Origin: Celeribacter sp. HF31
Lineage (GTDB): Bacteria; Pseudomonadota; Alphaproteobacteria; Rhodobacterales; Rhodobacteraceae
Direction of reading: 5' to 3'
Assembly: GCF_011806455.1 (NCBI RefSeq)
Contig: NZ_JAATOT010000004.1
Location: forward strand, 62,001 to 126,000
DNA: 64,000 nt
The notes beneath the pieces were generated by a model, which ran no database searches, was not told the origin of the DNA, and saw only the letters and a list, made by a program, of their open reading frames with translations. Positions within the stretch are counted from its first letter, which is position 1. Every line of letters begins with the position of its first letter. This document shows, in pieces, positions 45,233-54,912 of this stretch. Position numbers and translations under genes: made by a program.

Positions 45233-46600
45233 ATGAAAAAACTTCTCCTCGGCCTCGCAGCCACGACCGCACTCGCCACGGGTGCTTGGGCAGAGATGCT
45301 CGATCTGGAAAAAGACGAACTGACCTTTGGCTTCATCAAACTGACCGACATGGCGCCGCTCGCGGTGGCCTATGAACAGGGTTTTTTCGATGACGAAGGC
45401 CTCTTTGTGACGCTCGAAGCGCAGGCCAACTGGAAGGTGCTTCTGGATGGCGTGATCGACGGCACGCTGGACGGCGCGCACATGCTGGCGGGTCAGCCGT
45501 TGGCCGCGACCATCGGGTTCGGCACCGAAGCGCATATCATCACGCCGTTTTCCATGGACCTGAACGGCAACGGCATCACCGTGTCCAACGAGGTTTGGGA
45601 AGAGATGAAGCCGAATATCCCGGTGGATGCCGACGGCAAACCGGTTCACCCGATCTCTGCCGAAGCTCTGGCGCCGGTGGTCGAGAAATACAAATCCGAA
45701 GGCAAGCCCTTTAACATGGGCATGGTGTTCCCGGTGTCCACGCATAACTACGAGCTGCGCTACTGGCTGGCCGCAGGCGGTCTGCATCCGGGCTACTACT
45801 CGCCCGACAACATCACCGGCCAGATTGGCGCCGACGTGTTCCTCTCCGTGACGCCCCCGCCGCAGATGCCCGCCACGCTCGAGGCCGGCACCATCTACGG
45901 CTACTGTGTGGGTGAGCCGTGGAACCAGCAGGCCGTGTTCAAAGGCATCGGCGTGCCGGTCATCACCGACTACGAGCTTTGGAAAAACAACCCGGAGAAG
46001 GTCTTCGGCATCACCGCAGAGTTTGCCGAAGAATATCCGAACACCACGAAAGCCGTCGTGAAAGCGCTGATCCGTGCCGCGATGTGGCTCGATGAGAATG
46101 ACAACGCCAACCGTCCGGAGGCCGTGGAAATCCTGTCCCGCCCGGATTACGTCGGCGCCGATTACGAGGTGATCGCGAACTCCATGACCGGCACGTTTGA
46201 GTACGAAAAAGGCGACAAGCGCGAGGTGCCGGACTTCAACGTGTTCTTCCGCTACAACGCGACCTATCCGTTCTACTCCGACGCCGTGTGGTATCTGACC
46301 CAGATGCGTCGTTGGGGCCAGATTTCCGAGGCCAAGCCCGATAGCTGGTACGATGAGGTCGCGAAATCTGTTTACAAGCCGGAGATCTACCTCGAAGCCG
46401 CACGTCTTCTGGTCGACGAAGGTCTCGCCAATGAAGCCGACTTCCCCTGGGACAGCGACGGTTACAAGGCGCCGACGCCCGCTGCCGACATCATCGACGG
46501 CATCGCCTATGACGGCAAAGCCCCGAACGCGTATCTCGACAGCCTGCCGATTGGCCTGAAAGGCGAGCAGACAGTCGTAGGGACGGAAGTCAAAGGCTAA
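45233..46600 (+). CDS. Nitrate/nitrite ABC transporter substrate-binding protein (NrtA/NasF type)
   Basis: 455 residues from ATG 45233, with a Sec signal peptide ([16 protein letters not shown]). Shared family blocks with Nas[73 protein letters not shown]. It binds nitrate in the periplasm. A longer frame back to 45062 overlaps the leader RNA and is not real coding. Expression should depend on NasT reading through the leader terminator. Confidence 0.9.
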   Translation: MKKLLLGLAATTALATGAWAEMLDLEKDELTFGFIKLTDMAPLAVAYEQGFFDDEGLFVTLEAQANWKVLLDGVIDGTLDGAHMLAGQPLAATIGFGTEAHIITPFSMDLNGNGITVSNEVWEEMKPNIPVDADGKPVHPISAEALAPVVEKYKSEGKPFNMGMVFPVSTHNYELRYWLAAGGLHPGYYSPDNITGQIGADVFLSVTPPPQMPATLEAGTIYGYCVGEPWNQQAVFKGIGVPVITDYELWKNNPEKVFGITAEFAEEYPNTTKAVVKALIRAAMWLDENDNANRPEAVEILSRPDYVGADYEVIANSMTGTFEYEKGDKREVPDFNVFFRYNATYPFYSDAVWYLTQMRRWGQISEAKPDSWYDEVAKSVYKPEIYLEAARLLVDEGLANEADFPWDSDGYKAPTPAADIIDGIAYDGKAPNAYLDSLPIGLKGEQTVVGTEVKG

Positions 46601-46602
46601 AG

Positions 46603-46641
46603 CGTTTTTCGTTTAATCTGAATCAGATTGAGCGAAAAACG
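46603..46641. repeat. Inverted repeat 1 in the transporter intergenic region
   Basis: Outer arms CGTTTTTCG / CGAAAAACG and inner arms AATCTGA / TCAGATT enclose a single-base loop. It starts three bases after the binding-protein stop codon. Confidence 0.85.
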
Positions 46642-46665
46642 TTGCGACACTGAATTGATCTTGCT

Positions 46666-46708
46666 GCGTTTTTCAAAAATTGAGTGCCTCAAGTTTTTTG
46701 AAAAACGC
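46666..46708. repeat. Inverted repeat 2 in the transporter intergenic region
   Basis: Arms GCGTTTTTCAAAAA-TTGAG and CTCAA-GTTTTTTGAAAAACGC around a TGC loop. It shares the GCGTTTTTC end with repeat 1, and the whole 46599-46712 block is flanked by AAAGCGTTTTTC and GAAAAACGCTTT in opposite orientation. Confidence 0.85.
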
Positions 46709-46799
46709 TTTAACGAACCTCTCCTGAGCGGGCGCAGCGGCGCTGTGCCCGCCTTTTTCCAGCTCTTCCCATGTTTCTCTTCCCAATGAGGATGCCGCA

Positions 46800-47894
46800 A
46801 TGACTGCGATCGACCCCCAAGCGTTGGACGCCGAGGCCACCGAGCAAGCTCGTGCGGCCCGTCGCGCGAAACTTTTTACCCGGATCAATAAGGCCGACGC
46901 CTGGTTTCAGGTTCTGGGCCTGTCGTGGATGACACCCGTCCTGAAGGCGCTTGCGGGGGACAACCCGAAGGCGCAGGGCAAGGAGATCTGGAAACTCTTG
47001 GGCGTGCCGGTTCTGGCCATCGTCGGCTTTCTGATGCTCTGGGGCACTCTGGCGCCGAAGGTACAGACCTCTCTGGGCGCGATCCCCGGTCCTGCGGCTG
47101 TGTGGGACGAGGCGGTGAACCTGCACCAGGACGCGCTGGCCAAGGCGGAGAAAAAAGCGGCTTTCCTCGAGCGCGTCGAGGCCCGCAACGAACGCTTCAT
47201 CGCCAATGGACAGCCTGAGAAGGTCAAGGACATCCCTTACACCGGCTCGCCGTCCTATTACGAACAAATCTGGACCTCGATCAAAACCGTCTTCTTCGGC
47301 TTCCTGATCGGCTCCGCGATTGCGATCCCGCTGGGCATCCTCGCCGGACTTTCTCCTTACGCCAATGCCGCGATCAACCCCTTGGTGCAGATCTTCAAAC
47401 CGGTGTCACCGCTGGCGTGGTTGCCGATCGTGACCATGGTGGTCTCCGCGCTTTACACCACGAATGATGGCCTGTTCGCGAAATCCTTCCTCGTGTCGGC
47501 CATCACCGTGACGCTCTGCTCTCTGTGGCCGACCTTGATCAACACCTCGCTCGGCGTGGCCTCCATCGACAAGGATCTGGTGTCCGTCTCCAAAGTGCTG
47601 AAAATGGGCACCTGGCAGAAGATCACCAAGCTGGTTCTGCCCTCCGCGCTGCCGCTGATCTTCACCGGGCTGCGTCTGTCCCTCGGTGTGGGCTGGATGG
47701 TGCTGATCGCCGCTGAAATGCTGGCGCAGAACCCGGGGCTTGGCAAATTCGTCTGGGACGAATTCCAGAACGGCTCCTCGCAATCGCTGGCGAAAATCAT
47801 CGTCGCGGTGCTGACCATCGGGATCATCGGGTTCCTGTTGGACCGAGTGATGTTCGCGCTGCAATCCCTCTTCACCTTCTCGAACAATCGGTGA
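46800..47894 (+). CDS. nrtB: Nitrate ABC transporter permease (NrtB type)
   Basis: 364 residues. After a 60-residue cytoplasmic lead, a membrane domain with the typical loops GSAIAIPLGILAGLSPYANAAINPLVQIFKPVSPLAWLPI and PSALPLIFTGLRLSLGVGWMVLIAAEML is seen; this is the NtrB/TauC permease type. Its stop overlaps the ATPase gene start by GTGA. Confidence 0.9.
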   Translation: MTAIDPQALDAEATEQARAARRAKLFTRINKADAWFQVLGLSWMTPVLKALAGDNPKAQGKEIWKLLGVPVLAIVGFLMLWGTLAPKVQTSLGAIPGPAAVWDEAVNLHQDALAKAEKKAAFLERVEARNERFIANGQPEKVKDIPYTGSPSYYEQIWTSIKTVFFGFLIGSAIAIPLGILAGLSPYANAAINPLVQIFKPVSPLAWLPIVTMVVSALYTTNDGLFAKSFLVSAITVTLCSLWPTLINTSLGVASIDKDLVSVSKVLKMGTWQKITKLVLPSALPLIFTGLRLSLGVGWMVLIAAEMLAQNPGLGKFVWDEFQNGSSQSLAKIIVAVLTIGIIGFLLDRVMFALQSLFTFSNNR

Positions 47895-49594
47895 TCGACA
47901 TGGGTATTCTGACGTTTGACACTGTTTCCAAAGGCTTCGGTGCGGGGCTTCACCGCACGGACGTTCTGAAAAACATCGACCTCGATGTGCAAGAGGGCGA
48001 GTTCCTTGTCCTTCTGGGGTTTTCCGGCACCGGCAAGACGACGCTGATCAACCTCATGGCGGGGCTGGAAATGCCGTCCTCCGGTAGGGTCACCTTTAAG
48101 GGCAAAAACATCACGGGTCCCGGCCCCGAGCGCGGCGTGATCTTTCAGAACTATTCGCTGATGCCCTGGCTGACGGTCGATCAGAACGTCGCTCTGGCGG
48201 TGGACACGATTTTCCCCGATTTGCCCAAGGCTTCGAAACAGGAAAAGGTCGATCATTTCGTCAAAATGGTGGGGTTGAGCCATGCGAAAACCCGTCGTCC
48301 GGCGGAGCTTTCGGGCGGGATGCGTCAGCGGGTGAACGTGGCGCGGGCGCTGGCGATGAACCCGGAAGTGCTCTTGCTGGACGAACCGCTTTCCGCCCTC
48401 GACGCTTTGACGCGGGCGAACCTTGCCGATGAGATCGAACACATCTGGGAAGCCGACAAAAAGACCTGTGTGCTGATCACCAACGATGTGGACGAAGCCA
48501 TTCTTTTGGCCGACCGTATCATTGCGCTCAATCCCGACGGCAGCCTTGGCGAAGAATTCAAAGTCGACATCCCGCGCCCGCGCGACCGGGGCGAGATGAA
48601 CAACGACGAGACCTTCCACAAACTGCGTGCGGAGGTCACGACCTACCTCATGGATGTGGGGATCGAGGCCAAGGCCGAGGGCAGCAAACTTTTGCCCAAT
48701 GTCACGGCGATCCACCAGGTGCCGAAAGCGGTTGTGAAGGCGCAAGAAGGCCTGATCGACAATCGTTTCCTAAGCTTCGAAGGCCTGCACAAAGTCTATC
48801 CGACCCCCAAAGGCCCGCTCACGGTGGTCGAGGATTTCAACCTGAAGCTCAACCGTGGCGAGTTTATTTCGCTCATTGGCCATTCGGGCTGTGGCAAATC
48901 CACGGTTCTCACCATGGCCGCCGGTCTCAACGACATCTCGAAAGGCGCGATCAAACTCGACGGCTTCGAGGTGCGCGGCGCCGACCCGGAGCGCGCTGTG
49001 GTGTTCCAATCGCCGAACCTGTTTCCGTGGCTCACCGCAAAGGAGAACGTGTCCATTGGTGTCGACAGAGTGTACCCCACAGCTTCGCAAGCCGAACGGC
49101 AGGATGTCGTTGAATATTATCTTGAGAGGGTCGGTCTCGCTGACTCTATGGACAAGCCCGCGTCGGAGATGTCGAACGGCATGAGGCAACGCGTGGGCAT
49201 CGCCCGCGCCTTTGCCCTCTCTCCGAAACTGCTGCTTTTGGACGAACCTTTCGGCATGCTCGACAGCCTCACGCGCTGGGAGCTGCAAGAGGTGCTGATG
49301 GAGGTCTGGGAACGCACAAAAGTGACCGCGATCTGCGTGACGCATGACGTGGACGAAGCCATCCTTCTGGCCGACCGCGTGGTGATGATGACCAACGGCC
49401 CGCAGGCCACCATCGGCAAGATCACCGAAGTGAACCTACCACGTCCGCGCACCCGCAAAGCGCTGTTGGAGCACCCGGATTACTACAAATACCGTCAGGA
49501 AGTGCTCGATTTCCTCGAAGAATACGAGCATGGCGCCAAGCCCAAAAAGCCAAACGCAAAAAAGCGTGAGCCGAAAGCCATCGCGGCGGAGTAA
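47891..49594 (+). CDS. Nitrate ABC transporter ATP-binding protein with two fused ATPase domains (NrtC/NrtD-like)
   Basis: 567 residues if the overlapping GTG at 47891 is used, or 564 from ATG 47900. Domain 1: Walker A GFSGTGKTT, signature LSGGMRQRV, Walker B LLLDEPLSALD. Domain 2 from about residue 295: GHSGCGKST, MSNGMRQRV, LLLDEPFGMLD. Both are NrtD-like, so this is a tandem-ATPase version rather than NrtC with its nitrate-binding C-terminal domain. The C-terminus is Lys-rich. Confidence 0.88.
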   Translation: MIDMGILTFDTVSKGFGAGLHRTDVLKNIDLDVQEGEFLVLLGFSGTGKTTLINLMAGLEMPSSGRVTFKGKNITGPGPERGVIFQNYSLMPWLTVDQNVALAVDTIFPDLPKASKQEKVDHFVKMVGLSHAKTRRPAELSGGMRQRVNVARALAMNPEVLLLDEPLSALDALTRANLADEIEHIWEADKKTCVLITNDVDEAILLADRIIALNPDGSLGEEFKVDIPRPRDRGEMNNDETFHKLRAEVTTYLMDVGIEAKAEGSKLLPNVTAIHQVPKAVVKAQEGLIDNRFLSFEGLHKVYPTPKGPLTVVEDFNLKLNRGEFISLIGHSGCGKSTVLTMAAGLNDISKGAIKLDGFEVRGADPERAVVFQSPNLFPWLTAKENVSIGVDRVYPTASQAERQDVVEYYLERVGLADSMDKPASEMSNGMRQRVGIARAFALSPKLLLLDEPFGMLDSLTRWELQEVLMEVWERTKVTAICVTHDVDEAILLADRVVMMTNGPQATIGKITEVNLPRPRTRKALLEHPDYYKYRQEVLDFLEEYEHGAKPKKPNAKKREPKAIAAE

Positions 49595-49600
49595 AAAGAT

Positions 49601-50860
49601 ATGGTCGAACGTCTCGTTATCATCGGCGCGGGGATGGCCTCTGGACGGCTTCTCGATCATCTGATCGGGGAGGCACCGGGCGCCTTTGACATCACGCTGT
49701 TCAACGCCGAACCGCGCGGCACCTATGACCGGCTGATGCTGTCTCCGGTGCTGGCGGGTGAGAAATGCTATGCCGACATCGTCACCCATGATGAGGCCTG
49801 GTATGCGAAAAACGACGTGACCTGTCGCTTTGGCGAATGGGTGCATGGCATCGACCGCGCGCGTCGTGTGGTGATCGGCGAGAAGGGCGAAGTGCCTTAC
49901 GATAAACTCGTGATTGCCACTGGCTCGACCCCCTTCATCGTGCCACTGCCCGGTCATGATTTGCCGGGGGTGATCGCCTATCGCGACCTTGAAGACACCG
50001 AAGAGATGATGCGTCTTGGCGACATCCCCGGTGCGCGGGCCGTGGTGATCGGAGGCGGTTTGTTGGGGTTGGAGGCAGCGGCGGGGATGGCCGCGCGCGG
50101 GGTGCATGTCACCGTGGTGCATCTCAACGATCACCTGATGGATCGTCAGCTGGATTGCGAGGCGGCCGGGCTTTTGCGTCAGGCGCTGGAGGCGCGCGGG
50201 ATCGAGGTAATGTGCGGCGCCCATTCCAAGGAAGTGATCGCCGGAGACGACGGCCGCGTGCGGGCGCTTTTGCTCGACGACGGTCGGATGCTCTATTGTG
50301 ATCTTCTGGTCATGGCCGTGGGCATTCGGCCTTCCATAACACTGGCGCAAGAGGCCGGGATCGAGACGGGCCGGGGGGTGATCGTCGATGACCAACTTTT
50401 GACGTCGGACCCGAACATATTCGCGCTGGGCGAATGTGTGGAACATGACGGCGCGCTCTTCGGTCTTGTGGCGCCCCTGTTCGATCAGGCCAAAGTGCTG
50501 GCGAAAACCCTGCGCGGCATGCCTGCGCACTACGTCAACAAAGAGGTCTCAACCAAGCTCAAGGTCACCGGCTGTGATCTGTTTTCTGCAGGCGATTTCC
50601 GCGATGGGAAGGGGCGCGAATGCATCACCTATAGCGATGCGCCCTCCGCCATCTACAAACGTCTGGTGATCGAAAACGACCGGCTGATCGGCGCGGTGAT
50701 GTATGGCGACACGCAGGATGGTGGGTGGTTTTTCAACCTGATCCGCGACGGTGTCGATGTCTCCGCCATGCGGGAAATGATGATTTTCGGTCCGGCCTAT
50801 CAGGACGCGCCGCCGCCGCCCCCCACCGCCGCGCCGGTTCTTCTGGAGGCGATCGCATGA
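49601..50860 (+). CDS. FAD/NAD(P)H oxidoreductase subunit of assimilatory nitrate reductase (NirB N-terminal-like)
   Basis: 419 residues: RLVIIGAGMASGRLLDHL for FAD, GTYDRLMLSPVLAGEK, IATGSTPFIVPLPG, the NAD loop GGGLLGLEAAAGMAARG and the second FAD contact IFALGECVEHDG. It equals the N-terminal half of NirB/NasB but has no siroheme domain, so it is an electron-transfer partner and not a nitrite reductase. It overlaps the nitrate reductase gene by ATGA, suggesting it feeds NAD(P)H electrons to that enzyme. Confidence 0.85.
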   Translation: MVERLVIIGAGMASGRLLDHLIGEAPGAFDITLFNAEPRGTYDRLMLSPVLAGEKCYADIVTHDEAWYAKNDVTCRFGEWVHGIDRARRVVIGEKGEVPYDKLVIATGSTPFIVPLPGHDLPGVIAYRDLEDTEEMMRLGDIPGARAVVIGGGLLGLEAAAGMAARGVHVTVVHLNDHLMDRQLDCEAAGLLRQALEARGIEVMCGAHSKEVIAGDDGRVRALLLDDGRMLYCDLLVMAVGIRPSITLAQEAGIETGRGVIVDDQLLTSDPNIFALGECVEHDGALFGLVAPLFDQAKVLAKTLRGMPAHYVNKEVSTKLKVTGCDLFSAGDFRDGKGRECITYSDAPSAIYKRLVIENDRLIGAVMYGDTQDGGWFFNLIRDGVDVSAMREMMIFGPAYQDAPPPPPTAAPVLLEAIA

Positions 50861-53505
50861 AACGGCCCAAATCCAATCTCAAATCAATCTGCTCGATCCG
50901 CTCGACCTGTCCCTACTGCGGCGTTGGCTGTGGCGTTCTTTTGGGACCGGACGGGCAGGGCGGGCTCGACGTGCGCGGTGACCAAGACCACCCGGCCAAC
51001 TTCGGGCGGCTCTGTTCCAAAGGCTCGGCCTTGGGCGAAACCGTCTCGCTTGAGGGCCGCCTCCTGGCGCCGCAGATCGACGGGTGCGAGGCGGATTGGG
51101 ACACGGCGCTGGACCTGGTCGCACGCAAATTTTCCGACGCGATTTCTGAGCACGGCCCTGATAGTGTCGCCTTTTACGTCTCCGGTCAGCTCCTGACCGA
51201 GGACTATTACGTCGCCAACAAGCTGATGAAGGGCTACATCGGCTCGGCCAATATCGACACCAATTCGCGGCTCTGCATGGCGTCGACCGTCGCGGGGCAC
51301 AAACGCGCGTTCGGCACGGATACGGTGCCCGGCACCTATGAGGATCTGGACGAGGCCGATGTGATCGTGCTCACCGGATCGAACCTCGCCTGGTGCCACC
51401 CGGTGCTCTACCAACGCATCCTCGCCACCCGCAAGAAACGCCCGGAACAAAAGCTCATCGTCATCGACCCGCGCCGCACCGCGTCCTGTGATCTGGCCGA
51501 TTTGCATTTGCCTTTGGCGCTTGGTTCCGATGTGGCGCTGTTCAACGGGTTGCTGGCCGAGATCGACAAACGCGGGTTGATTGATCGCAAGTTTGCCGAG
51601 AATGTCACCGGGCTGGAGGAGGCCATCGCCGCCGCCAAGGTCGACGATCTCTCCGTCACCGGCCTGTCCGATGATCTGCTCACGACCTTCTATGACCTCT
51701 GGTGCGGTGCGGAAAAGGTCGTCACGATCTTTTCCCAAGGCGTCAACCAATCCTCGTCGGGCACCGACAAGGTCAACGCGATCACCAATTGCCACCTCGC
51801 CACAGGTCGCATCGGGCGCGCGGGCCAAGGCCCGTTTTCGGTCACCGGCCAGCCCAACGCCATGGGCGGGCGCGAGGTCGGGGGGCTTGCCAATATGCTG
51901 GCGTGCCATCTCGACATTGAAAACGCCGATCATCGCAATGCCGTCAAAACCTTTTGGTCCGCGCCCGAGATGCCGGAGAAACCCGGCCTCAAAGCCGTCG
52001 ACATGTTCCGCGCTGTGGGCGAGGGCCAAATCAAGGCGCTCTGGATTCTCCACACCAACCCCGCCGTCTCGATGCCCGATGCGGACCGGGTGCGCGCGGC
52101 CATCGCGGGCTGTGATTTCGTCGTGGTCTCCGACATCACCGGCGCCACCGACACTGCGCGGCTGGCCCATGTGCTTTTGCCCGCCACTGCATGGGGCGAA
52201 AAAAGCGGCACGGTGACCAATTCCGACCGTCTGATGTCCCGACAGCGTCCCGCGCTTCCTGCCCCCGGTCAGGCTCGCGCCGATTGGGAGCAACTGGCCG
52301 AGGTCGCCCGCCGCATGGGCTTCAAGGACGGGTTCGATTACGAGACGCCTGCGGAGATTTTCCGCGAATATGCCGCGCTGTCGGGCATTGCGGGGGGCTT
52401 TGGCAAAGATTTCGACATCTCGGGTCTCAAGGACCTCACCGACACGCAATATGACACGCTCGCGCCGACCCGCTGGCCGGTGACGGACGGCAAACAGGGC
52501 GGCCGGTTCTTTGCCGATGGCAAGTTCTTCACCCCAGACGGCAAGGGTCGGATGTTGCCCGTGACTTGGAAACCGCCAGTCGCCAAAAAGGAACCGCGCT
52601 ACCCGTTCCGGCTCAACACCGGCCGCATTCGCGACCAATGGCATACGATGACCCGCACGGCCCGCTCGCCGCGTCTGTCGGCGCATCTGGGCGAACCCTT
52701 CCTTGAGATTCACCCCGAGGACGCCAAGGCAAACGGCATCGGCCCGGCCTCTCTTGTCGAGGTGAACACGCCCAACGGCATGGCGATCCTGCGCGCGATG
52801 ATCACGGATCGGATTGCGCGTGGCGAGGTCTTCGCCCCGATGCATTGGACCGGCGAAAACGCCCCTGCCGCGCGGGTTGACGCACTGGTGGCGCCCGTCA
52901 CCGACCCCGTTTCGGGCCAGCCGGAAAGCAAAGGCGCGGTTGCCTCCATCGCGCCGTTTGAGGCCGCTTGGTACGGCTTTGCGATCTCGCAGAGACCTGT
53001 GAAAACCACGTCGGACTATTGGGCACTGGCGAAAACCTACGCGGGCTACCGCATTGAAATGGCAGGCCTTGAGACGCCTGAAGACTGGGTCGAAGAGGCA
53101 CGTCTGATCTTTGGCCTGCCCGATGCGGATGTGCAAACCATGCTCGACCCCGCAAAAGGCACTGCGCGCATCGCTTTGCTCGAAGAGGGCGCGCTCAAGG
53201 CCGCTTTGTTCATCTCGCGTAGCCCCGTGGCGGTGATGCGTGATTACCTGTCCAACCTGCCCGGAGAGGCCGCCCCCATGGTGCTGTCGGGCAAATCCCC
53301 AGCCGATCAACCCGATCCGGGGCCGACGCTCTGCTCTTGCTTCAATGTCGGGGTGAATACTATTCTCGACGCCATCGAGACACGCGGATTGATGACGGTC
53401 GATGCGATTGGCGAGGCGTTGCAGGCGGGCACGAATTGTGGCTCCTGTCGCTCGGAAATCGCCGCTCTCATCAAAGGCGCGGAAGGCAAAGACGCCGCAG
53501 AATAG
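50857..53505 (+). CDS. nasA: Assimilatory nitrate reductase catalytic subunit
   Basis: 882 residues. The N-terminal 4Fe-4S site is CPYCGVGC (Cys18, 21, 25) plus Cys in RLCSKG. The long bis-MGD molybdopterin domain contains NSRLCMASTVAGH and GRIGRAGQGPFSVTGQPNAMGGREVGG, then the MopB dinucleotide domain (LNTGRIRDQWHTMTRTA). The last 60 residues form a BFD-like [2Fe-2S] domain (CSCFNVGVN, GTNCGSCRSE). This is the NasA layout of bacterial assimilatory nitrate reductases, reducing nitrate to nitrite in the cytoplasm. It needs the MobA product encoded at 41865. Confidence 0.93.
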   Translation: MKRPKSNLKSICSIRSTCPYCGVGCGVLLGPDGQGGLDVRGDQDHPANFGRLCSKGSALGETVSLEGRLLAPQIDGCEADWDTALDLVARKFSDAISEHGPDSVAFYVSGQLLTEDYYVANKLMKGYIGSANIDTNSRLCMASTVAGHKRAFGTDTVPGTYEDLDEADVIVLTGSNLAWCHPVLYQRILATRKKRPEQKLIVIDPRRTASCDLADLHLPLALGSDVALFNGLLAEIDKRGLIDRKFAENVTGLEEAIAAAKVDDLSVTGLSDDLLTTFYDLWCGAEKVVTIFSQGVNQSSSGTDKVNAITNCHLATGRIGRAGQGPFSVTGQPNAMGGREVGGLANMLACHLDIENADHRNAVKTFWSAPEMPEKPGLKAVDMFRAVGEGQIKALWILHTNPAVSMPDADRVRAAIAGCDFVVVSDITGATDTARLAHVLLPATAWGEKSGTVTNSDRLMSRQRPALPAPGQARADWEQLAEVARRMGFKDGFDYETPAEIFREYAALSGIAGGFGKDFDISGLKDLTDTQYDTLAPTRWPVTDGKQGGRFFADGKFFTPDGKGRMLPVTWKPPVAKKEPRYPFRLNTGRIRDQWHTMTRTARSPRLSAHLGEPFLEIHPEDAKANGIGPASLVEVNTPNGMAILRAMITDRIARGEVFAPMHWTGENAPAARVDALVAPVTDPVSGQPESKGAVASIAPFEAAWYGFAISQRPVKTTSDYWALAKTYAGYRIEMAGLETPEDWVEEARLIFGLPDADVQTMLDPAKGTARIALLEEGALKAALFISRSPVAVMRDYLSNLPGEAAPMVLSGKSPADQPDPGPTLCSCFNVGVNTILDAIETRGLMTVDAIGEALQAGTNCGSCRSEIAALIKGAEGKDAAE

Positions 53506-53517
53506 GGCAGACATCCG

Positions 53518-54468
53518 ATGAGCATCGCTGAATTCGTTCGCATCCTTGGCCGTGGTCCGGGGCGCTCGCGCTCTTTGACCCAAGAGGAGGCGCATGAGGC
53601 CATGGCGCGCGTGCTGCGCGGTGAGGCCGCGCCTGAGAGCATTGGCGCCATGTTGATGCTGATGCGGATGAAAGGCGAGGTGCCCGAGGAGCTCGCGGGA
53701 TTTACCGCTGCCTTTCGGGATGTGCTGACCAAAGTGCCCACCCCCGATCTCGATTGGCCGTCCTATGCCGCCGGACGCACGCGAGGGCTACCGTGGTTCT
53801 TGCTCTCCGCACGGCTTGTGGCGCAGGGCGGGTATAAGGTTCTGATGCATGGCTGGAACGGGTTGAGTGAGCGCGGCCATCTGGTGCGCGACGGCCTGCC
53901 CTATGCCGGGATCACGAGCTGCGCCGGTCCGGATGAGGCCGCGGAGGTTCTGGCGCGTGACAACATCGCCTATCTGCCGCTGGAGAATTTCTCGCCGGAG
54001 TTGCTGCGCCTGTTGCAACTGCGCGCGGATTTCGGGCTGCGGTCCTGCCTCAATACCGTGGCGCGGATGCTCAATCCGGGTGGGGCGGGGGCCTCCGTGC
54101 AGGGCGTATTTCACCCGCCCTACCGCGAGCTTCAGGCCGATGCTTCGCATCTCTTGGGTCTGGGAGCCATGTCGGTGATCAAAGGCGGTGGGGGCGAGTT
54201 CGAACGCAATCCGTCGAAGGATATTCAGGTGTTTGGTCTGAGAGGTGGACAGCCCTGGGACATGCTCGTGCCGCCCAATCAGGACGACGCACGGCGCCTC
54301 AACGATGGCGAAACCGATCTGGCGCGGCTTTCGGCGCTTTGGTCAGGTAAATTGGACGATCCTTTTGCAAAAGGCATCGTGCTGGCCACGGCGGCGCTGG
54401 CCTTGGATACGCTGGGCGTTGCGGAGGCAGAGGCAAAGGCGGCAGCGCTCTGGGACGCGCGGGTCTGA
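53518..54468 (+). CDS. TrpD2/YbiB-like glycosyltransferase family protein
   Basis: 316 residues with the anthranilate-phosphoribosyltransferase fold: the helical N-terminus EEAHEAMARVLRGEAAPESIGAMLMLMRMKGE and the later block VARMLNPGGAGASVQGVFHPPYRELQADASHLLG. The glycine-rich phosphoribosyl loop of true TrpD is replaced by an ordinary sequence, as in the nucleic-acid-binding TrpD2 group. Its repeated position after nitrate assimilation genes suggests a linked but unknown role. It starts 12 bases after nasA. Confidence 0.8.
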   Translation: MSIAEFVRILGRGPGRSRSLTQEEAHEAMARVLRGEAAPESIGAMLMLMRMKGEVPEELAGFTAAFRDVLTKVPTPDLDWPSYAAGRTRGLPWFLLSARLVAQGGYKVLMHGWNGLSERGHLVRDGLPYAGITSCAGPDEAAEVLARDNIAYLPLENFSPELLRLLQLRADFGLRSCLNTVARMLNPGGAGASVQGVFHPPYRELQADASHLLGLGAMSVIKGGGGEFERNPSKDIQVFGLRGGQPWDMLVPPNQDDARRLNDGETDLARLSALWSGKLDDPFAKGIVLATAALALDTLGVAEAEAKAAALWDARV

Positions 54469-54594
54469 TCCCGAATTTACCACGAAATCCGACCGCTTTC
54501 TCCACGTCTTGGCCCGATTTTCGCCGCTTTACGCCACGACACTTGGATCAGACCCTCAGGAGGTCAGACCCCAAGCGGCGAAGGAGGCCGGTCA

Positions 54595-54855
54595 ATGGAT
54601 ATCGTGGCAATCTATCAAAATTGGGCCGCCGGGCTGACTGCAGAAGATCATGTGACGCTTTTGGCGGTGAGTTTTGGGCTTATGATCTTTGCCGTCGCCG
54701 CCCTTTTGTGGCAGCGCAGCCGGGAAAAATCCCAAAAGAACCCGGTCCGCATGCCGCAAAAATCCGAGATGGCATATGTCGTGCCGGGCGAACGTCATGT
54801 CGTGGCGCGGGAAAAAGGCGATGCCTTTTTGCGCCGTCTTGATCGGATGGCGTGA
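54595..54855 (+). CDS. Small single-pass membrane protein of unknown function
   Basis: 86 residues: a short N-terminal segment, one membrane helix (LLAVSFGLMIFAVAALLW), then a basic, charged cytoplasmic tail. An AAGGAGG lies upstream of the start at 54595. I do not recognise the family. It follows the TrpD2-like gene by 126 bases. Confidence 0.6.
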   Translation: MDIVAIYQNWAAGLTAEDHVTLLAVSFGLMIFAVAALLWQRSREKSQKNPVRMPQKSEMAYVVPGERHVVAREKGDAFLRRLDRMA

Positions 54856-54912
54856 CGGCCATGACCTGAGAGGACAAGATTTTTTTAAATTTTTCGTGCG
54901 AGTTTTTATTTC

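Noticed and set aside
50884-53595. A 903-codon minus-strand open frame antisense to nasA
   Set aside because: Shadow of the nasA codon bias; no recognisable domain and no ribosome site of note.
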